NCBI GenBank assembly: GCA_900074885.1
Contig: FJUW01000003.1
Location: 835,273 to 899,272, forward strand
Direction of reading: 5' to 3'
DNA from: Rhynchosporium graminicola
Taxonomy: Eukaryota > Ascomycota > Leotiomycetes > Helotiales > Ploettnerulaceae
Length of the DNA: 64,000 nt
The notes under the pieces are model-generated. The model had not been told where the DNA came from, did no database searches, and saw only the letters and a list, made by a program, of their open reading frames with translations. Of this stretch, positions 22,671 through 34,695 are shown piece after piece; the stretch's first letter is position 1; every line of letters starts with the position of its first letter. Position numbers and translations under genes: made by a program.

Positions 22671-23959
22671 TCACTGGAGACCTGTGAAGGTCTCGTCCAT
22701 GAAGTTGTCGGCAAGGTAATTTCTCGCCCCAATCTGCAACCAAGAAGGCCATGAACGTATAGTAGTCGCAATATTATAAGCCTCCGGCAGTATCAACTGT
22801 CCCCCGCGACCACGCACAACTTGGGACACAATAGTGTTTGCGACGTCTTCTGCCTCAAGCACAGGATCCTTGAACCTTGGATCGGATGTCAACTTGTCAA
22901 TAAGTGGTGTTCTGACCCAACCTGGGTTGACAACACTGAAAGGTTTGTTAGGAAGTTTTAAATATGGATGCTGGGTTGAAACCTACGTGGTTCGCACATT
23001 CGGCGCCTTGTAGCGAGATCGCAACTCAGATGTAAGTCCTTCGTGGAAGGCAAGAGCACTTGCTTTCGTGCAAGAGTAATCAACGTTCTGAGCATGTACG
23101 AGATAACTCGCCATCGATGCAACAGTAACAATATGACCATGATTCTTCTTAATCATGGCAGGAACGAATTCCTTTGTCGTCCAGAAGTGTGCCATTGTAT
23201 TAACCTCGAACGTCAACCTTACTCTATCCTCCGGCTCCTCCAAGATGGACTGCCCCGTACCAATGCCAGCATTGTTAATGAGAACAGTAGGATCGCCATG
23301 TGTCTTCCGGATTTCTGCCGCAGCAGCGCTAATATCGGCCGATTTGGTGACATCGCATTGATAGAAGTGAATGCCAGAGGCTTGATTGACATGTCAGCAT
23401 AGACCTTCTATCTGGTCGACAGGCCGCAAACTTACGGAAAGGATTCTTGGGTTGCCGAAGGTCCATGACAATGACTTTAACTCCCCTCTTCGCGAAGTCA
23501 TATGCCCTAAATAGCTGGGGCGTCAGAATAGCTCATATTTGGAGGAATTGGAAAAGATTAACATGTCTCAAGATTGTCTTCAGACATCCAGACCTAGAAA
23601 CTTTGAGCTGGCCCATTCATTACCTACATCAGCTCTCCAATTCCACTCGAGCCGCCCGTGATCAACACCACTTCCTGGCTTTTGATAAACGTGTCATCAC
23701 TCTTCCAATTATTCGAGCCGTACTGTGACAGCTTCCGGTTGATGGCACGCACTATGCCGAGCCCGAGAAGGGTTTTGAGGGTCCTGATGAAACCTGGTGA
23801 AGAGATGCATGAGTGGAAGTACACGGGAAATATGCTTCGAATTTTCTCGGGATAGCAGACTGCAGCGACGAGAAGTGCAGCTGTTGCGCGGGGATCGAAA
23901 GCCGCAAGCCGAATAGGGGCAGTAAGGAGCCGTACTGGCGCGATCTTTGACGGTGCCAT
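22671..23959 (-). CDS. Short-chain dehydrogenase/reductase, membrane-anchored (DHRS/17-beta-HSD13-like)
   Basis: Predicted NAD(P)-dependent oxidoreductase of the classical SDR type with a hydrophobic N-terminus, as in lipid- or retinol-type SDRs. Exons are 23959-23628, 23506-23436, 23380-22987 and 22935-22671 (353 aa). The introns are 121, 55 and 51 bp and all joins keep frame. Cofactor motif TGGSSGIGE is at about residue 100, NNAG follows, and the catalytic triad is Ser223 (TVASMASY), Tyr236 and Lys240 (DYSCTKAS). NPGWVRTP follows as usual. The ~95 residues before the Rossmann fold contain helices suited to membrane or lipid-droplet anchoring. The substrate is unknown. Its neighbour is SSADH on the same strand, about 0.5 kb away. 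Confidence 0.88.
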
Positions 23960-24448
23960 ATTGATGCTATGTGGACAGTGAATCGAAACAACTAAGCCCG
24001 CAAGCTGGAGATGTTTTATGAATACCTGGAAAGGTTGAAGTGTTTATATTTTTGTCTCTGACAAGCTATAAGATGCGTCAAGGATGCCAAATGGAGTTAG
24101 GCGCATCGTATCTGTAGCGGCAGCTTGAAGAAAAACGGGTCGCAGGGGCACATGGGTTACATGGGTGGCTTGCAAATTATCGATGCGACCAGGGCCTCCA
24201 ACATTGGGGGGTTTCAATTGGTTGAAATGCTCCGATCTAAACAATGAGCCGAGGCATGTCCATAATTTCGTAGTCGAAATCGAAGCACCCACTCCAAAAA
24301 CACTAGGCAACATAACCGAGATCTCCTTTCACGTGAGAAACCGGAATCAGCACATGAGTTTATATCTCTCAAAGAACTGACACGACTCATAGAGCTACTA
24401 TAGTTAACAGGTAGTGAGAGGAAGTATGCTTGTTCAATCTATGTATCT
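23960..24448. other. Spacer, about 0.5 kb
   Basis: Upstream DNA of the SDR gene and the tail region of the SSADH gene. Nothing else seen. Confidence 0.5.
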
Positions 24449-26252
24449 TTAGAAATGGCCGTCAAGGGTAAGAGTACCGGTCTTCGTAATCAGATACTCA
24501 TTGATGGCAACGTCTTTTCCTGATTCTTTTCCATATCCGGACTCCTTGATGCCTCCAAATGGCGACTCAGCTGCCGAGGAATTACCTACAGCATACGTTA
24601 GTGCTAGTTGTATCGGGCTAAAAGACCAAACATACCTGTGTTCATGCCGATCATGCCTGCCTCGAGGTTCTCCAAAAGTCTCCAAGTCCGGTCGACGTTC
24701 TTGGTAAAGAAGTACGAAGCGAGACCCATCTGATGAGTGCCATTAGCGAGATTTTATGTCCATGTTGATGATGGAAATTTTGACCTACACTGGTATTGTT
24801 GGCAGCTTCGACAGCCTCTTCTTCCGTATCAAATGAGTAAAGTGCCAGGACAGGAGCGAATGTTTCCTCTTCAGTGATCAACATCTCCTTCTTGGCTCCC
24901 AAGATGATAGTTGGTTCAAAGAAGTATCCGGTAGTACCTTGGACCTTACCACCACCCAAAACAACTCGACCTCCGTGCTTCTTAGCATCATCGACTTGGT
25001 TTAAGGCTTTGTCGAGACTTCTTGGGGTAGTGACAGGTCCCATGGTCGTTCCTTTCTCCGCACCATGTCCAACGACCAACTTGGAAGTCTTCTCCTTAAA
25101 AATCTCTGCGAACTTGTCGTAAACGCCAGCCTGAACGTATACACGGTTGGCAGTGATACAAGCTTGACCAGCATGGCGCCACTTCAATGCCATAAGTGCT
25201 AGAATCTCATGAGTTTGGAAAGCAGATTTCCACAGAACTTCACTCACCTTCAGCTGCGTGGTTCAAATTGGCATCATCAAAGATTAAGAATGGACAGTTT
25301 CCACCCAACTCAAGCGTAACTTTCTTCAATCCATCCGAACAATGCTTTGCAACTAGCTTCCCAACTCTCGTCTGTGGACTTGTTAGTCTCTAATCATATA
25401 CATCGACGTTCAGAAACTTACAGAACCGGTGAAAGTGACTTTCTTGACAAGTGGGTGACGGCAAAGAGCTTCACTCAAAGATGGCGTATTCTCCAGACTG
25501 GTTGTCAGAACACTAAAGACACCTTTAGGGAACCCAGCTTCCTGAGCAAGGTTTGCCAATGCTAGCACAGAGAGTGGCGTCTCTGGAGAGGGCTTTACGA
25601 TCATCGTACATCCGGCAGCAAAAGCAGCGCTCGCCTTTCGCAGAATCATAGCAATTGGGAAGTTCCATGGCACCAATGCTGCAGCGACTCCAATAGGCTG
25701 CTTCACAGTAAACACTCGACGTCCTGGCGCAGCTGGAGTTTGTATAGTTCCTGTGACTCGTTCTGCCTCTCCAGCAAACCACCAGGTGAAACCTAGAGCA
25801 TAATCAAGTTCGCCTTGAGACTCAAAAAGAGGCTTTCCAGTCTCGTAAGTCACGATGTTGGCAATGTCGTCTCTGTTCTCGCGGATGAGAGCATCCCATT
25901 TAAGCAGCCACTGTGCTCTGGTCCTCGGATTGATTCTGCTGTAGGTCTTAAAAGCTTCATGGGCTCCTTTGACAGCAGCATCTACATCTTCGGCATTGTT
26001 GTCTGGCGCCGACGCCCAGACTTTGCCATTTCCAGGATCTGAGAAATTTAGATTCCGCTTCAACTGCAGATGAGCTTAACTCGCCTACTACATCGAATCT
26101 CTTTCCAGACTTAGCTTCAACCCATTCACCAGCTACAAGTGATTTGTCCTTGAAGAGGGAAGCATTTTTCAACTGTGCTTATTAGTCGTATGTAGCCTTG
26201 AACCAGGCGAGGTCGATCGTCCACTTACTTCGAAGGGGAGTTTGGCAGACAT
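24449..26252 (-). CDS. Succinate-semialdehyde dehydrogenase (NAD(P)+)
   Basis: Oxidises succinate semialdehyde to succinate, the last step of GABA breakdown. Exons are 26252-26229, 26172-26085, 26038-25422, 25371-25248, 25198-24789, 24729-24636 and 24585-24449 (497 aa). All six introns are 46-59 bp. ALDH signatures: [20 protein letters not shown], catalytic Glu264 in LELGGN and nucleophile Cys298 in GQACITANR, with the usual spacing of 34. The ending [19 protein letters not shown] is characteristic of SSADH rather than generic ALDH. There is no mitochondrial presequence, suggesting a cytosolic enzyme. The intron at 26039-26084 appears to use a GC donor. The first exon codes only eight residues. 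Confidence 0.9.
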
Positions 26253-27799
26253 GTTTGTCAAATGTGGAAATTTCAAGAATGAAATTACACTCGAGGAAAT
26301 TGATGCCCTTTCAACTTGAAATATCAAGAAGGTTGACCTTAAAAGGCAAACATCTGATGTCAATACGGTATACCACGTCCTAACGTCGGGAATAGATCGG
26401 AATGTGAAGGTGGGGTATGCGGGGCAACTCTCTCGACGGGAAAACTACCCCAAAGTACCGGTAGTACACAAAACCATAGGAACTGTCAGAAACTTATTGG
26501 ATTCTTGAGAGCTCGTTTGATTCAACTTCGACTTTGGCCGTAAGGGTGACGGTAAAAGTACCGATCAAAGTGTCCTCTGTCAGTGAAGCCATTAGTGACA
26601 ATACTTTGCACCGAAGCGAGACAATCATGACAGTCGGGTTTACGGAACGATTGGGTGGCACTTTCCCATTGAACAACATCAAAGTCAATGATTTCGGGTG
26701 TTGCTCATGTTAGTAGAAGCAACTAATAAACTTTAAAAAGTCAAGGAAAGAGATCCCGAATCTTAATGCTCAGCATTTGACCACGAGCACGTGTGAGAGG
26801 ATTTCTCTTGTGTGGCAAAAGCGTCAGTATTAATCGCATCCGGACTAGGCAAGATGTAGCAAGAAAAAAGAGCTGTCTATTGGGAACAGTCTGACAGATT
26901 GATTGCTCCTGTGTAACATCGTTTCAGGCCAGCATTGGATTGCGAAAAGTGGTCGAAGCTGACTCTTTCAGCGATGAAGGGTTAGAAGAAGCTAGGCAAG
27001 CTCGTCTCGACAAGGTCCTTAAGCAGGCAAATTCATCATATAATCATGCGATTTTGAAGCGTTACTTTGGTAATATCATGTAACAGTCTCGCGACTTCAA
27101 TTTTGACTCGAATTGGATATTTCATAAAGCAATCCTTTGAAGACACACAGTTTTTTGATCCTTTAATTGAGGGTAACAGGTTTTCGCTTCGCCTCAGATG
27201 AATTGGCCAGCCTCGATAAGAAAGGCACCGTGGACTCTTTCACTCGCTAGCCCCTCGCCCCAAAGACAATTCCATATCGCGATTTCCTTCTGCAGTCCTA
27301 TCATCATACTGCTGTGTATTCGTAGAATCATATCCTTCACATGACATGTTGCAGCACTTTTTCAGGGTACAGCGTTCTTTCATGTTACAGGGGAACACTT
27401 CGTCTTTGAGCGGTAAAGTAGCTCTCTGCTTAAGAAAACCCTAGCTTACAACAGAGTTGGGTCCGCAGCGACTAATATGAACATTGATACTTGTTTCTGA
27501 GAGATTGATTAGTAATTAATATTGACTACTGTATACGCTTGTCGGTTGCACGATGCATCACTGTCAAGTGCTTCGTGTATTATTGAGAATAATCGTTTGT
27601 TGTCGAGCCGGAAATTTAAGCGAGTTTCGATGAGCGATTGAGGGGCTTCGCTACCATAAAGGATTATGCCAACACCCAGACACTTATGGCCGAGTGATAG
27701 GTACAGTGATACTCAAAGATTTAGAGTCTAAGCGGAGCAGATTACAAACCGATTTTTATGCGTACAAATCGAAGCCTGTTCCCTATCAAAAAACGCTCC
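26253..27799. other. Spacer, about 1.5 kb
   Basis: No supported gene. A 64-residue minus frame at 26494-26688 has no family resemblance. Otherwise nothing distinct. Confidence 0.5.
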
Positions 27800-28680
27800 C
27801 TACAAAGCTACCTCATCCACAGCAATTTCCCTAACTTCACTCTGAACCACAGCCTTATCAGCTTCCACTGCCCTGGTCCTCGGCTGCCTTTCAAAGAAGA
27901 AGTACTTGATCTGAGGCTTATGGTTCCACTTCTCGGGTACATCCACAATAGTCCACTCAGAAGGCGTTGCCACGAATCCACAGCTCTCATATAGGCGTCT
28001 AGCGACAGCCGTTCCTTCAATGAAAGCCTCAACGCCCATACGATCAGCTATTTCGCATCCCCACTGCACGAGAATCTTCGCTGCTCCTCTATTTTGATGA
28101 TCAGGGTGCGTGGACAACATGTCAAGGACTGGACTTCTTTTAGCCAAGAATATACGTGGAAAGAGATCAGGCGCTTACAACAACAGGCTTCGCCTTCGGT
28201 CCGCCGGAGGCGGTGGGAGTGAACGCCACGTATGATATGTTGTGCCCAACAGTTGGACTCGTTGTCGAAATGCCAGTCCACGATTAATTCCTCAATCATC
28301 TGCTCTTCTGTGAGTGATGTTTCGTAAATGCACCATTTAGCCGCGCTGATAATTTGACCTAATTGGGGGCCATCAGCATCAGAAATTCTAAATTCTAGAT
28401 ATCAAGTCTTTTTCATAAGATTCTGGGTGAATAAGAAGAAATCGTGCCGAGTGAACTCACCAGTCTCGTCATCGACGACCTTCATGTATTTCGCGCTCGG
28501 ATCACCCGTCCACCAAGCTTCCGTTCTTTTTACCTGCGCCTCGAAATTCTCAACCCTCTCGGTTTCTGGAAATAGAGCGAAGAAGAAGGGCTCAACTGGA
28601 TTACTGAAAGCCAGTCGCTGGCCAGTCAATATCTCAGTAAGATCAGAGACCTCAGCCGGAAGTAACGATAGTTTTCCCAT
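27800..28680 (-). CDS. GNAT-family N-acetyltransferase
   Basis: Predicted acetyl-CoA-dependent N-acetyltransferase acting on an unknown small amine or protein. Exons are 28680-28461, 28394-28179 and 28128-27800 (254 aa). Introns are 66 bp (GTGAGT donor) and 50 bp (GTAAGC donor). The acetyl-CoA-binding motif A is clear: LDMLSTHPDHQNRGAAKILV. It is followed by the GVEAFIEGTAVARRLYESCG block typical of fungal GNATs. The N-terminal half (EILTGQRLAFSNPVEPFFFA) fits the substrate-side strands seen in this subgroup. The second join, which gives CCFLDML, is the least certain part. The gene lies between SSADH and a permease, all on the minus strand. Confidence 0.82.
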
Positions 28681-30288
28681 TTTTTGTACGACCTATTATG
28701 ACGGCTGGTTTCAGAATTCAGAGTTCTGGACCCCAAGAGATATCGGATCTTGATACTCTCACGTGTCGAGATGTAGAGCAGGAATCGGTCTTTTGTAATC
28801 CTTCTGTTTGGCCGATGTCCTTATCTCGTGCAAGTCTCAAGCTTGAAAATCTAGATTTTGAAATGGGAGTAAGGTAAAAACCGTAACTAATGTCGCCTTT
28901 CTGTAAGTAAAACGAGGGGTCTCGTGTTTAAGAGGCTTGATTGCGAAGTTTGACGGTAATAAGCAACAACGGGTGTGCAAAGTCGCTCGCTTACTTGTTT
29001 TCGGTTTCTTCTCAAGCCGGCGGCTAAGGACCGAAGTCTAGGAATATATTCATTCCCCACAGCTGGTACTCGAGTACGTAAGTGATATTATCTGGCTCGA
29101 TTGCTGTGAGTCTAGACTCATACAAATCAAGAAGGTAGTGCGAGTCCCGCAAGGTGGTTAAACTTCATTCTGTCTACCAGAAATGGGGAATGATCCCGGA
29201 ACTCTTGTCCTACGCGAAAACTACAACCGAATGGTAGCCAAGATTTTCTCGACGAGAGGGCACAGCACCGACCGAGCTGCATCATAATAGACCCTTGGAG
29301 ATGCCATTGCTGCAGCTTCCCTTCAGCCTATCACAGGCTATTGAATGCGAGATGGCACTTAGTATGCCTGCGAGACTAGCCACCTTCGAGATGAATGAAA
29401 ATCCCCAGGCAAATATCATGCATTATTAATATGCTCGCTTTGTTCAATGGCATCCTCTCAAGACCTTAGCATGTACTTGAGCTATTCCATTTTACCGATG
29501 TTGTTTACCCAACATGCGGTCACATTACAAGATACTTGAACTGGCTAGGAAGCCAGGCTTCATCGAAACCAAATTTAGGCAGCTCCAATCCAAAATCGTG
29601 GCGATATTCCCACTTTCCTAGAGGTCCAAATACTTAGTATACTGCAGCTAAGGATGTGAGAAAAGAGATCTAGACCTATCATATCCCCTGCTTGTCTTCA
29701 ATACATCCATCCTCCAGCAACGCTACGCTGCACGGTGATTGGCAAGGTACGGGAGCTCAAGCACGTTCCGGGCGGATCTATCGTTTGCGGCCCGTCAGGA
29801 GCGGAGAGTCACATGTCTTCTGCTGTCGATGGCATGTGTCAGATTGTGTGGGGGCTGGCCAGTGAAGGGTGACGACATGGGTGGGAGTGGATTTGCCAAT
29901 CGAAGAATTTCCCGATGCCCTTGACCATGGACATGGAGCGTGCTTTGAGATCGGAGGCTTGAATAGACATGTGGGTATTTTGTTGGTGGAACTTGGGGGA
30001 AGAGGTCCCACGGTGGTTGATGTTGGAGTCGGTGGATCTGGGGACAAGGCTTGCGCTGAATATTTACAAGTACTTCTTGATACCTGACTTCGATGTGACT
30101 TCTGAGCTTTAAATTCGAAGGAAATCCGACAGTCTAAATTGAAACTCTTGTGCAACAAATCCATTTGGAATTGTGTGCAGGAACATTTATTTACACTCCA
30201 AATTTACCTACTTAGTATACAAAAAGACCGGATCACAATCGGTGAGGTACACTTTTGCCTAAGTAATCCTTCATGATTCCTCGTTTTA
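28681..30288. other. Spacer, about 1.6 kb, with an unassigned open region
   Basis: Between 29736 and 30164 several frames stay open on both strands (plus 29869-30087; minus 29778-30164) and read like degraded coding sequence rich in Gly/Val (plus) or Pro/Ser (minus). No domain was recognised and no splice model joins them. The region is relatively GC-rich for a spacer. The rest holds nothing distinct. Confidence 0.4.
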
Positions 30289-32339
30289 CTACTGGTTATG
30301 ACGGATCGGATCGACAATAGACCATTTGAAGTTGTTCTTGCCTCTGACAACATAGAAGATCATACTGAAAATGATCACACCACCCCAGATAAGCGCAGAC
30401 CAGTTCATGTTTTGGAGGGTGACGTTTGCTGTAGATGGCCAGAACGAGAAGAACATAGCAATGGCTGAGTAGATCAGGGCGCACACGTTGACTATGGGAC
30501 CAAGAACTGGTCCCATCTTCCAAGGTCCCCAATGGATGTTATCTTTGACTGGGTCGTTGCGTAGACGTTTGTGCAGTAGCAATGCCGTTGGGATTGCGTA
30601 GGATGTGAAGAACGAAGCGGTGGTGATCGAAACAATCGCGTTGAATGCCGCGCTGCTGCCAATATTGATAAGGCAAAGAAGGAGGGATGTAACAGTACAG
30701 ACAAGTATAGCGTATAAAGGCAGGGCGGTAGGCTCGTGTACCTATAAATGTTAGCCAAAATAGGTTCAATTGAAATACCATTACTTACCCTGCCAATATG
30801 CTTGCTGAAGGGAACGCCATTGTCGCGGGCAAAAGCCCATAGCATACGAGATGCTGTAGCCATGACTCCGATGGAAGCAGCAGCCATGAGAAGCATAACG
30901 AGGGCCGTCATCACTGTAGCACCGCTTTTACTGTTTGTGGCCTGAAGGAAGATTTCGATAAAGGGGAAGCCAGTGGGGGTAGCAAGGGCATCGTTAATGG
31001 ACCCGAGGCAGAATAGGATAGCGATCTAGCAAGGAGTTAGACACAGTTTATAACGCGGATAGAAGAGTTCGTACCAGCATGGCAAATCCTAGGACCCCGT
31101 TCAACAACAGTGAGAACATCATAACATTGGGCACAACAGTCGAAGCATTGTGGATTTCTTCAGACATATGGCATGCCGAATCCGCGCCAAGAAATGCAAA
31201 GACGCTGGTGACGATTCCAACGAACCAAGAAAGTCCATCAGAGGACCATCCACCTCCATTGACGAACGTAACGAACACATCTTTGGCGGAGCTATGCGGG
31301 GCAAGATAGACCAAAGGGATCAAGATGGCGAAGAATCCGAGGATGTGAAAGATCAATAGAAGGCCCTCGATTTTCGGCAGCCATTTCGCCAGGAAGGTGT
31401 TGATGAACACAATGACAAAAATGAGAGCGTAGAAGATGAGAGTCCCTTGCCATCGCTGAGGCACGTAGCTTTCGTGATTGAGAATGACCATTCCTTGTAT
31501 TATGGACGCCGCGAGAAATGCAACACTGGCCTGGCCTGCCTGCCACGCAATTACAGTGAGCCAACCTGGACACGCATGGTCATTTCGAGGGTTCTTGAGA
31601 TGGAGGAAATTCTCACCTGTGGTATAGCTCATGAACTTTGCCCATCGTCCTGGAGCCAAGATAGACACCCAGTGATATTGACCACCCGATAGAGGCATCC
31701 TATTGCATTGATCAGCCTTGCGTTTGACGATAATAGTGTTAATTTCACTCATCAGTATACTCACATCGATGCCATCTCAGCCAAGGACGCAACGACAGCC
31801 AGCGATCCCAACCAAGCGAAAATAAATCCATACACCAGACCGGCTATCATATTACAAGTCAAATGGACATCTTTAGAACTTGCCTTAGACATTTACTTAC
31901 CTGGGCCTCCATTTTGAAATCCATACAAGAAGGCTGCAAAAAGACCTTCCCAAGTTGACAATAAAGTACATACGAAGCCAGCAATAGACCAGAATCCAAA
32001 GTTACGCTAGGAAATGTCAATTCAAATATTTCTCAACGCCGATGAGATGAGCGAAGTTCTGATCCAAGTTTGTAGAAAGGACTTCTGCGCAGTGAGATAG
32101 CGGATTACACAGCTATGGATGAACTCGCGATTCAGCCCATGCTGATATACCACGTTGGAAAAATAGTTGCTTGCCTTTAATTGTTGCTCTTTGCCAAAGT
32201 AGGCCATCTCCTGCTCGTCTCGAGCAGTTCCTCCTCGACGTCCTCTAGCAGTTGCGGTGCCTCCGTCAACATTCGAATTGCTCCGATCTGAGTCGTCTGC
32301 AACCCCATAAGACCTCATTTCAACATTCTTGTCGTCCAT
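30289..32339 (-). CDS. Amino-acid/choline/GABA-type permease (APC superfamily)
   Basis: Predicted plasma-membrane transporter of the fungal choline/GABA/amino-acid permease group. Exons are 32339-32175, 32006-31901, 31843-31765, 31699-31617, 31565-31075, 31025-30789 and 30741-30289 (537 aa); another Met lies directly upstream at 32342. Family landmarks: NFGFWSIAGF at the first helix, EMASMMPLSGGQYHWVS, GWLTVIAWQ, DSACHMSEEIHNAS, SRMLWAFARDNGVPFS and WGPWKMG. About 12 membrane segments are spread over residues 60-510. The hydrophilic N-terminus is Arg/Gly-rich. Intron 1 (168 bp) is best explained by a GC donor (AAAG, then GCAAGC), because it joins GKEQQLK directly to RNFGFW as in homologues. 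The substrate among choline, GABA and amino acids cannot be fixed. Confidence 0.88.
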
Positions 32340-34695
32340 CATCTGAAGGTTTGTCGATCTTGATTCAGGTGAGGTGCGTAAGAAGAAACGGCGAAAAAGG
32401 TAAATTGAATGGAGCAAAGGGAGAGAGTGAAGGATCACATCTCCAGAAGCAACATAGCTTAGATAGTACTTCAGTACTATTCTCCTGCTACCGGCAACTG
32501 ACTTTAGCAGCTGCTGGCGTCAGATGAGGACCTAGGTAGCTATAACACCCCTACAGAGATCCAGGGGGCTAGAAAAACTTGTCTTGATCAAGCAAAGGCC
32601 GAGGAGCCTTGAGCATGACTTCGCTTGCAGTGCTGCGACACTTGATGCAGCTGTAAACACTGGTAACCAGCATCCGGGCCGCATCCCAACCCTTGCAGGT
32701 GGACAGCAAATAAAGGAAGCCAGGTACATGTGATCTGGGTACTTTAATTGGTACTAGGATTATACCATTATGCAAAATGCGACTCTACCTGCAAGACACT
32801 ACCGCAAACAAATGCTTCGAGCCTGTAAGATAGTCATCCTTAATCGTGTTGTAGGTGGTATAAGGTATGCTTCATGCTTCACTTCAAGCATGCCACCGAA
32901 TGGAGGGCTGGTACAAGTTGGTAATTGGGCTGCACCACCGTGGCAAACATGGGCTTTCTCAGCACGCACTTATATAGCACGCAGTTGTTGGTCAGATATT
33001 GCGGAAGAACAGAACGCTCTGCACCTGCCCGAAAGAAAGAAGAGACATGCCATCCGTGGCGTGCTCGCAAGCATCAGTAATAGCCAACTGGCCAACTGGA
33101 GTCTCGAGCCCCCTTTATTGGCTTTCCTGCTAGCACCGACAGGTGGAGGGGCGCGGGAAGGAGGAGGAGGAGGAGGAGGAGGAAAGGGAAGGGCCGTCCC
33201 GCAAGTTGGCAGCAGTTCTCGGATTCTTCGGTTCTGAGCTAGTTTTGTTTGTGGCATCCACAGTGGGAGAGAAAAACTGCTTCTAATTGGCCAGCAGACA
33301 AACCGCCAAACCAGAAATGAGCAAGTGTGAAATACGGGTCAACTCTTTTCAGACGACATTCCCCCGCTGTACCAGTATGCTGTAGAGATCCTTCGCTTCT
33401 TCAATATAAACAATAGCGAAACCCTTCTACACCTCCGACGTAGGATTGTTTCTAAGCTGATCTTTCGAATTACCCGATACTCGAAACAGTGCCGTGCCAC
33501 GACGTACGTAGATGGGATGCTTCTGCCCCGGCTCCGTCCTTCGTATCAAATCTGCGTCCGACCCAATCACTGACATCTGGTTAATCTGCAGAACGACTCA
33601 GACATGGGAGTCCATGTAGTTATCCATGAATACTTCTGATATGAACTGAACCTCGAACCCGACAACTTCAATGACTGGGTCCTATCAAATTTGGAGAATC
33701 AAACCATACTATGAGACACGGCAAGCAACTTTTATTTTCTGAGACTTTGCAGGCCGCTTGGCTGGGAAAGAACCGATCGGAAAGCAGCTTCAAATGATGT
33801 ACCATGCAATCTGCGATGCTAATTAGTGAATGATTGGTCTCCGAAACACTATTAGTGACCAACAGGAGTGAACGAAACACTATAGCGAGGGCCGGCTAAT
33901 TACAGGCATGATGCTATTGTGCACAAAACCTGCAGCCTTTTTTATGAAATTTACAGTATCTCTGAGGGTGAATCGATCATCTTTTGATTAGCTTTAGAGC
34001 TCTGATTTCACAGAAGGTCTACCTAATAGAGAATTTATGTTCCCGGCTACTAGGAGTCAGCGGCTAATTGAGGCGTTGGTGGCAGAAGCCACGAGCATCT
34101 GATTTCCTGCAGCTCTCTGCCGGTCCATCATCTCGTAGAAACGTAGGCGATGGATTCTCAATAGCGGTAATGGTTGCGCTCAAGAACGTGCGAAGCAACT
34201 CCCGTACGCTTTTTAGTCGCATGCTTATTGTGCTTTGCGGAGGTGGCCTAAAGCTCCGGCATCGAATGTGACGCTGCACTGTGCTTAAGACCGGCTTCAA
34301 CTCCCTCCAGGACTTCAGTGTCTTATGTTCCGTGTTCTAAGCTTTGACTTAGGATCCTTTCGTCATGGACCCTAGCATTGAGGAATGAAGAAGCAATCTC
34401 TCAAGGGTTGAGGTCCCAAGCTCGTTTGTTTTGAGCAGGTCCTGCAATCCTTGTATGTTCTAACACTAATTTCGAGGTAGGAAGACGGCGAGGGTGCGTT
34501 GAAGTTTGGACATCAAGGGCATTATCTTTCTCCAAAATACACCCAATCTTGGAGGCTGGAAAACTATCCTAGATGCCGTTCACTGGCATTGAGAGTGTTT
34601 AGGGATGTCACGATAACGTTTTATAACCCTCATTTTCCACATCGAACTGCGAGAAGCAAAGATGACTAGGCCTTGGTTCGCGTTCAGAAGCCATC
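32340..34695. other. Spacer, about 2.35 kb
   Basis: No supported gene. The frame at 32770-33237 is largely produced by a GGA repeat and is not called. One ACCTAGGTAG motif lies at 32530-32539. Other short frames (33668-33880, 34064-34300) show nothing recognisable. Confidence 0.5.
33159..33184 (+). repeat. GGA/GAG trinucleotide repeat
   Basis: A run of about eight GGA units in spacer DNA. It creates Gly-rich and Pro-rich spurious frames on the two strands. Confidence 0.85.

Noticed and set aside
32770..33257. ORFs with Gly-rich (+) and Pro-rich (-) stretches
   Set aside because: Produced by the GGA repeat; no conserved sequence on either side.
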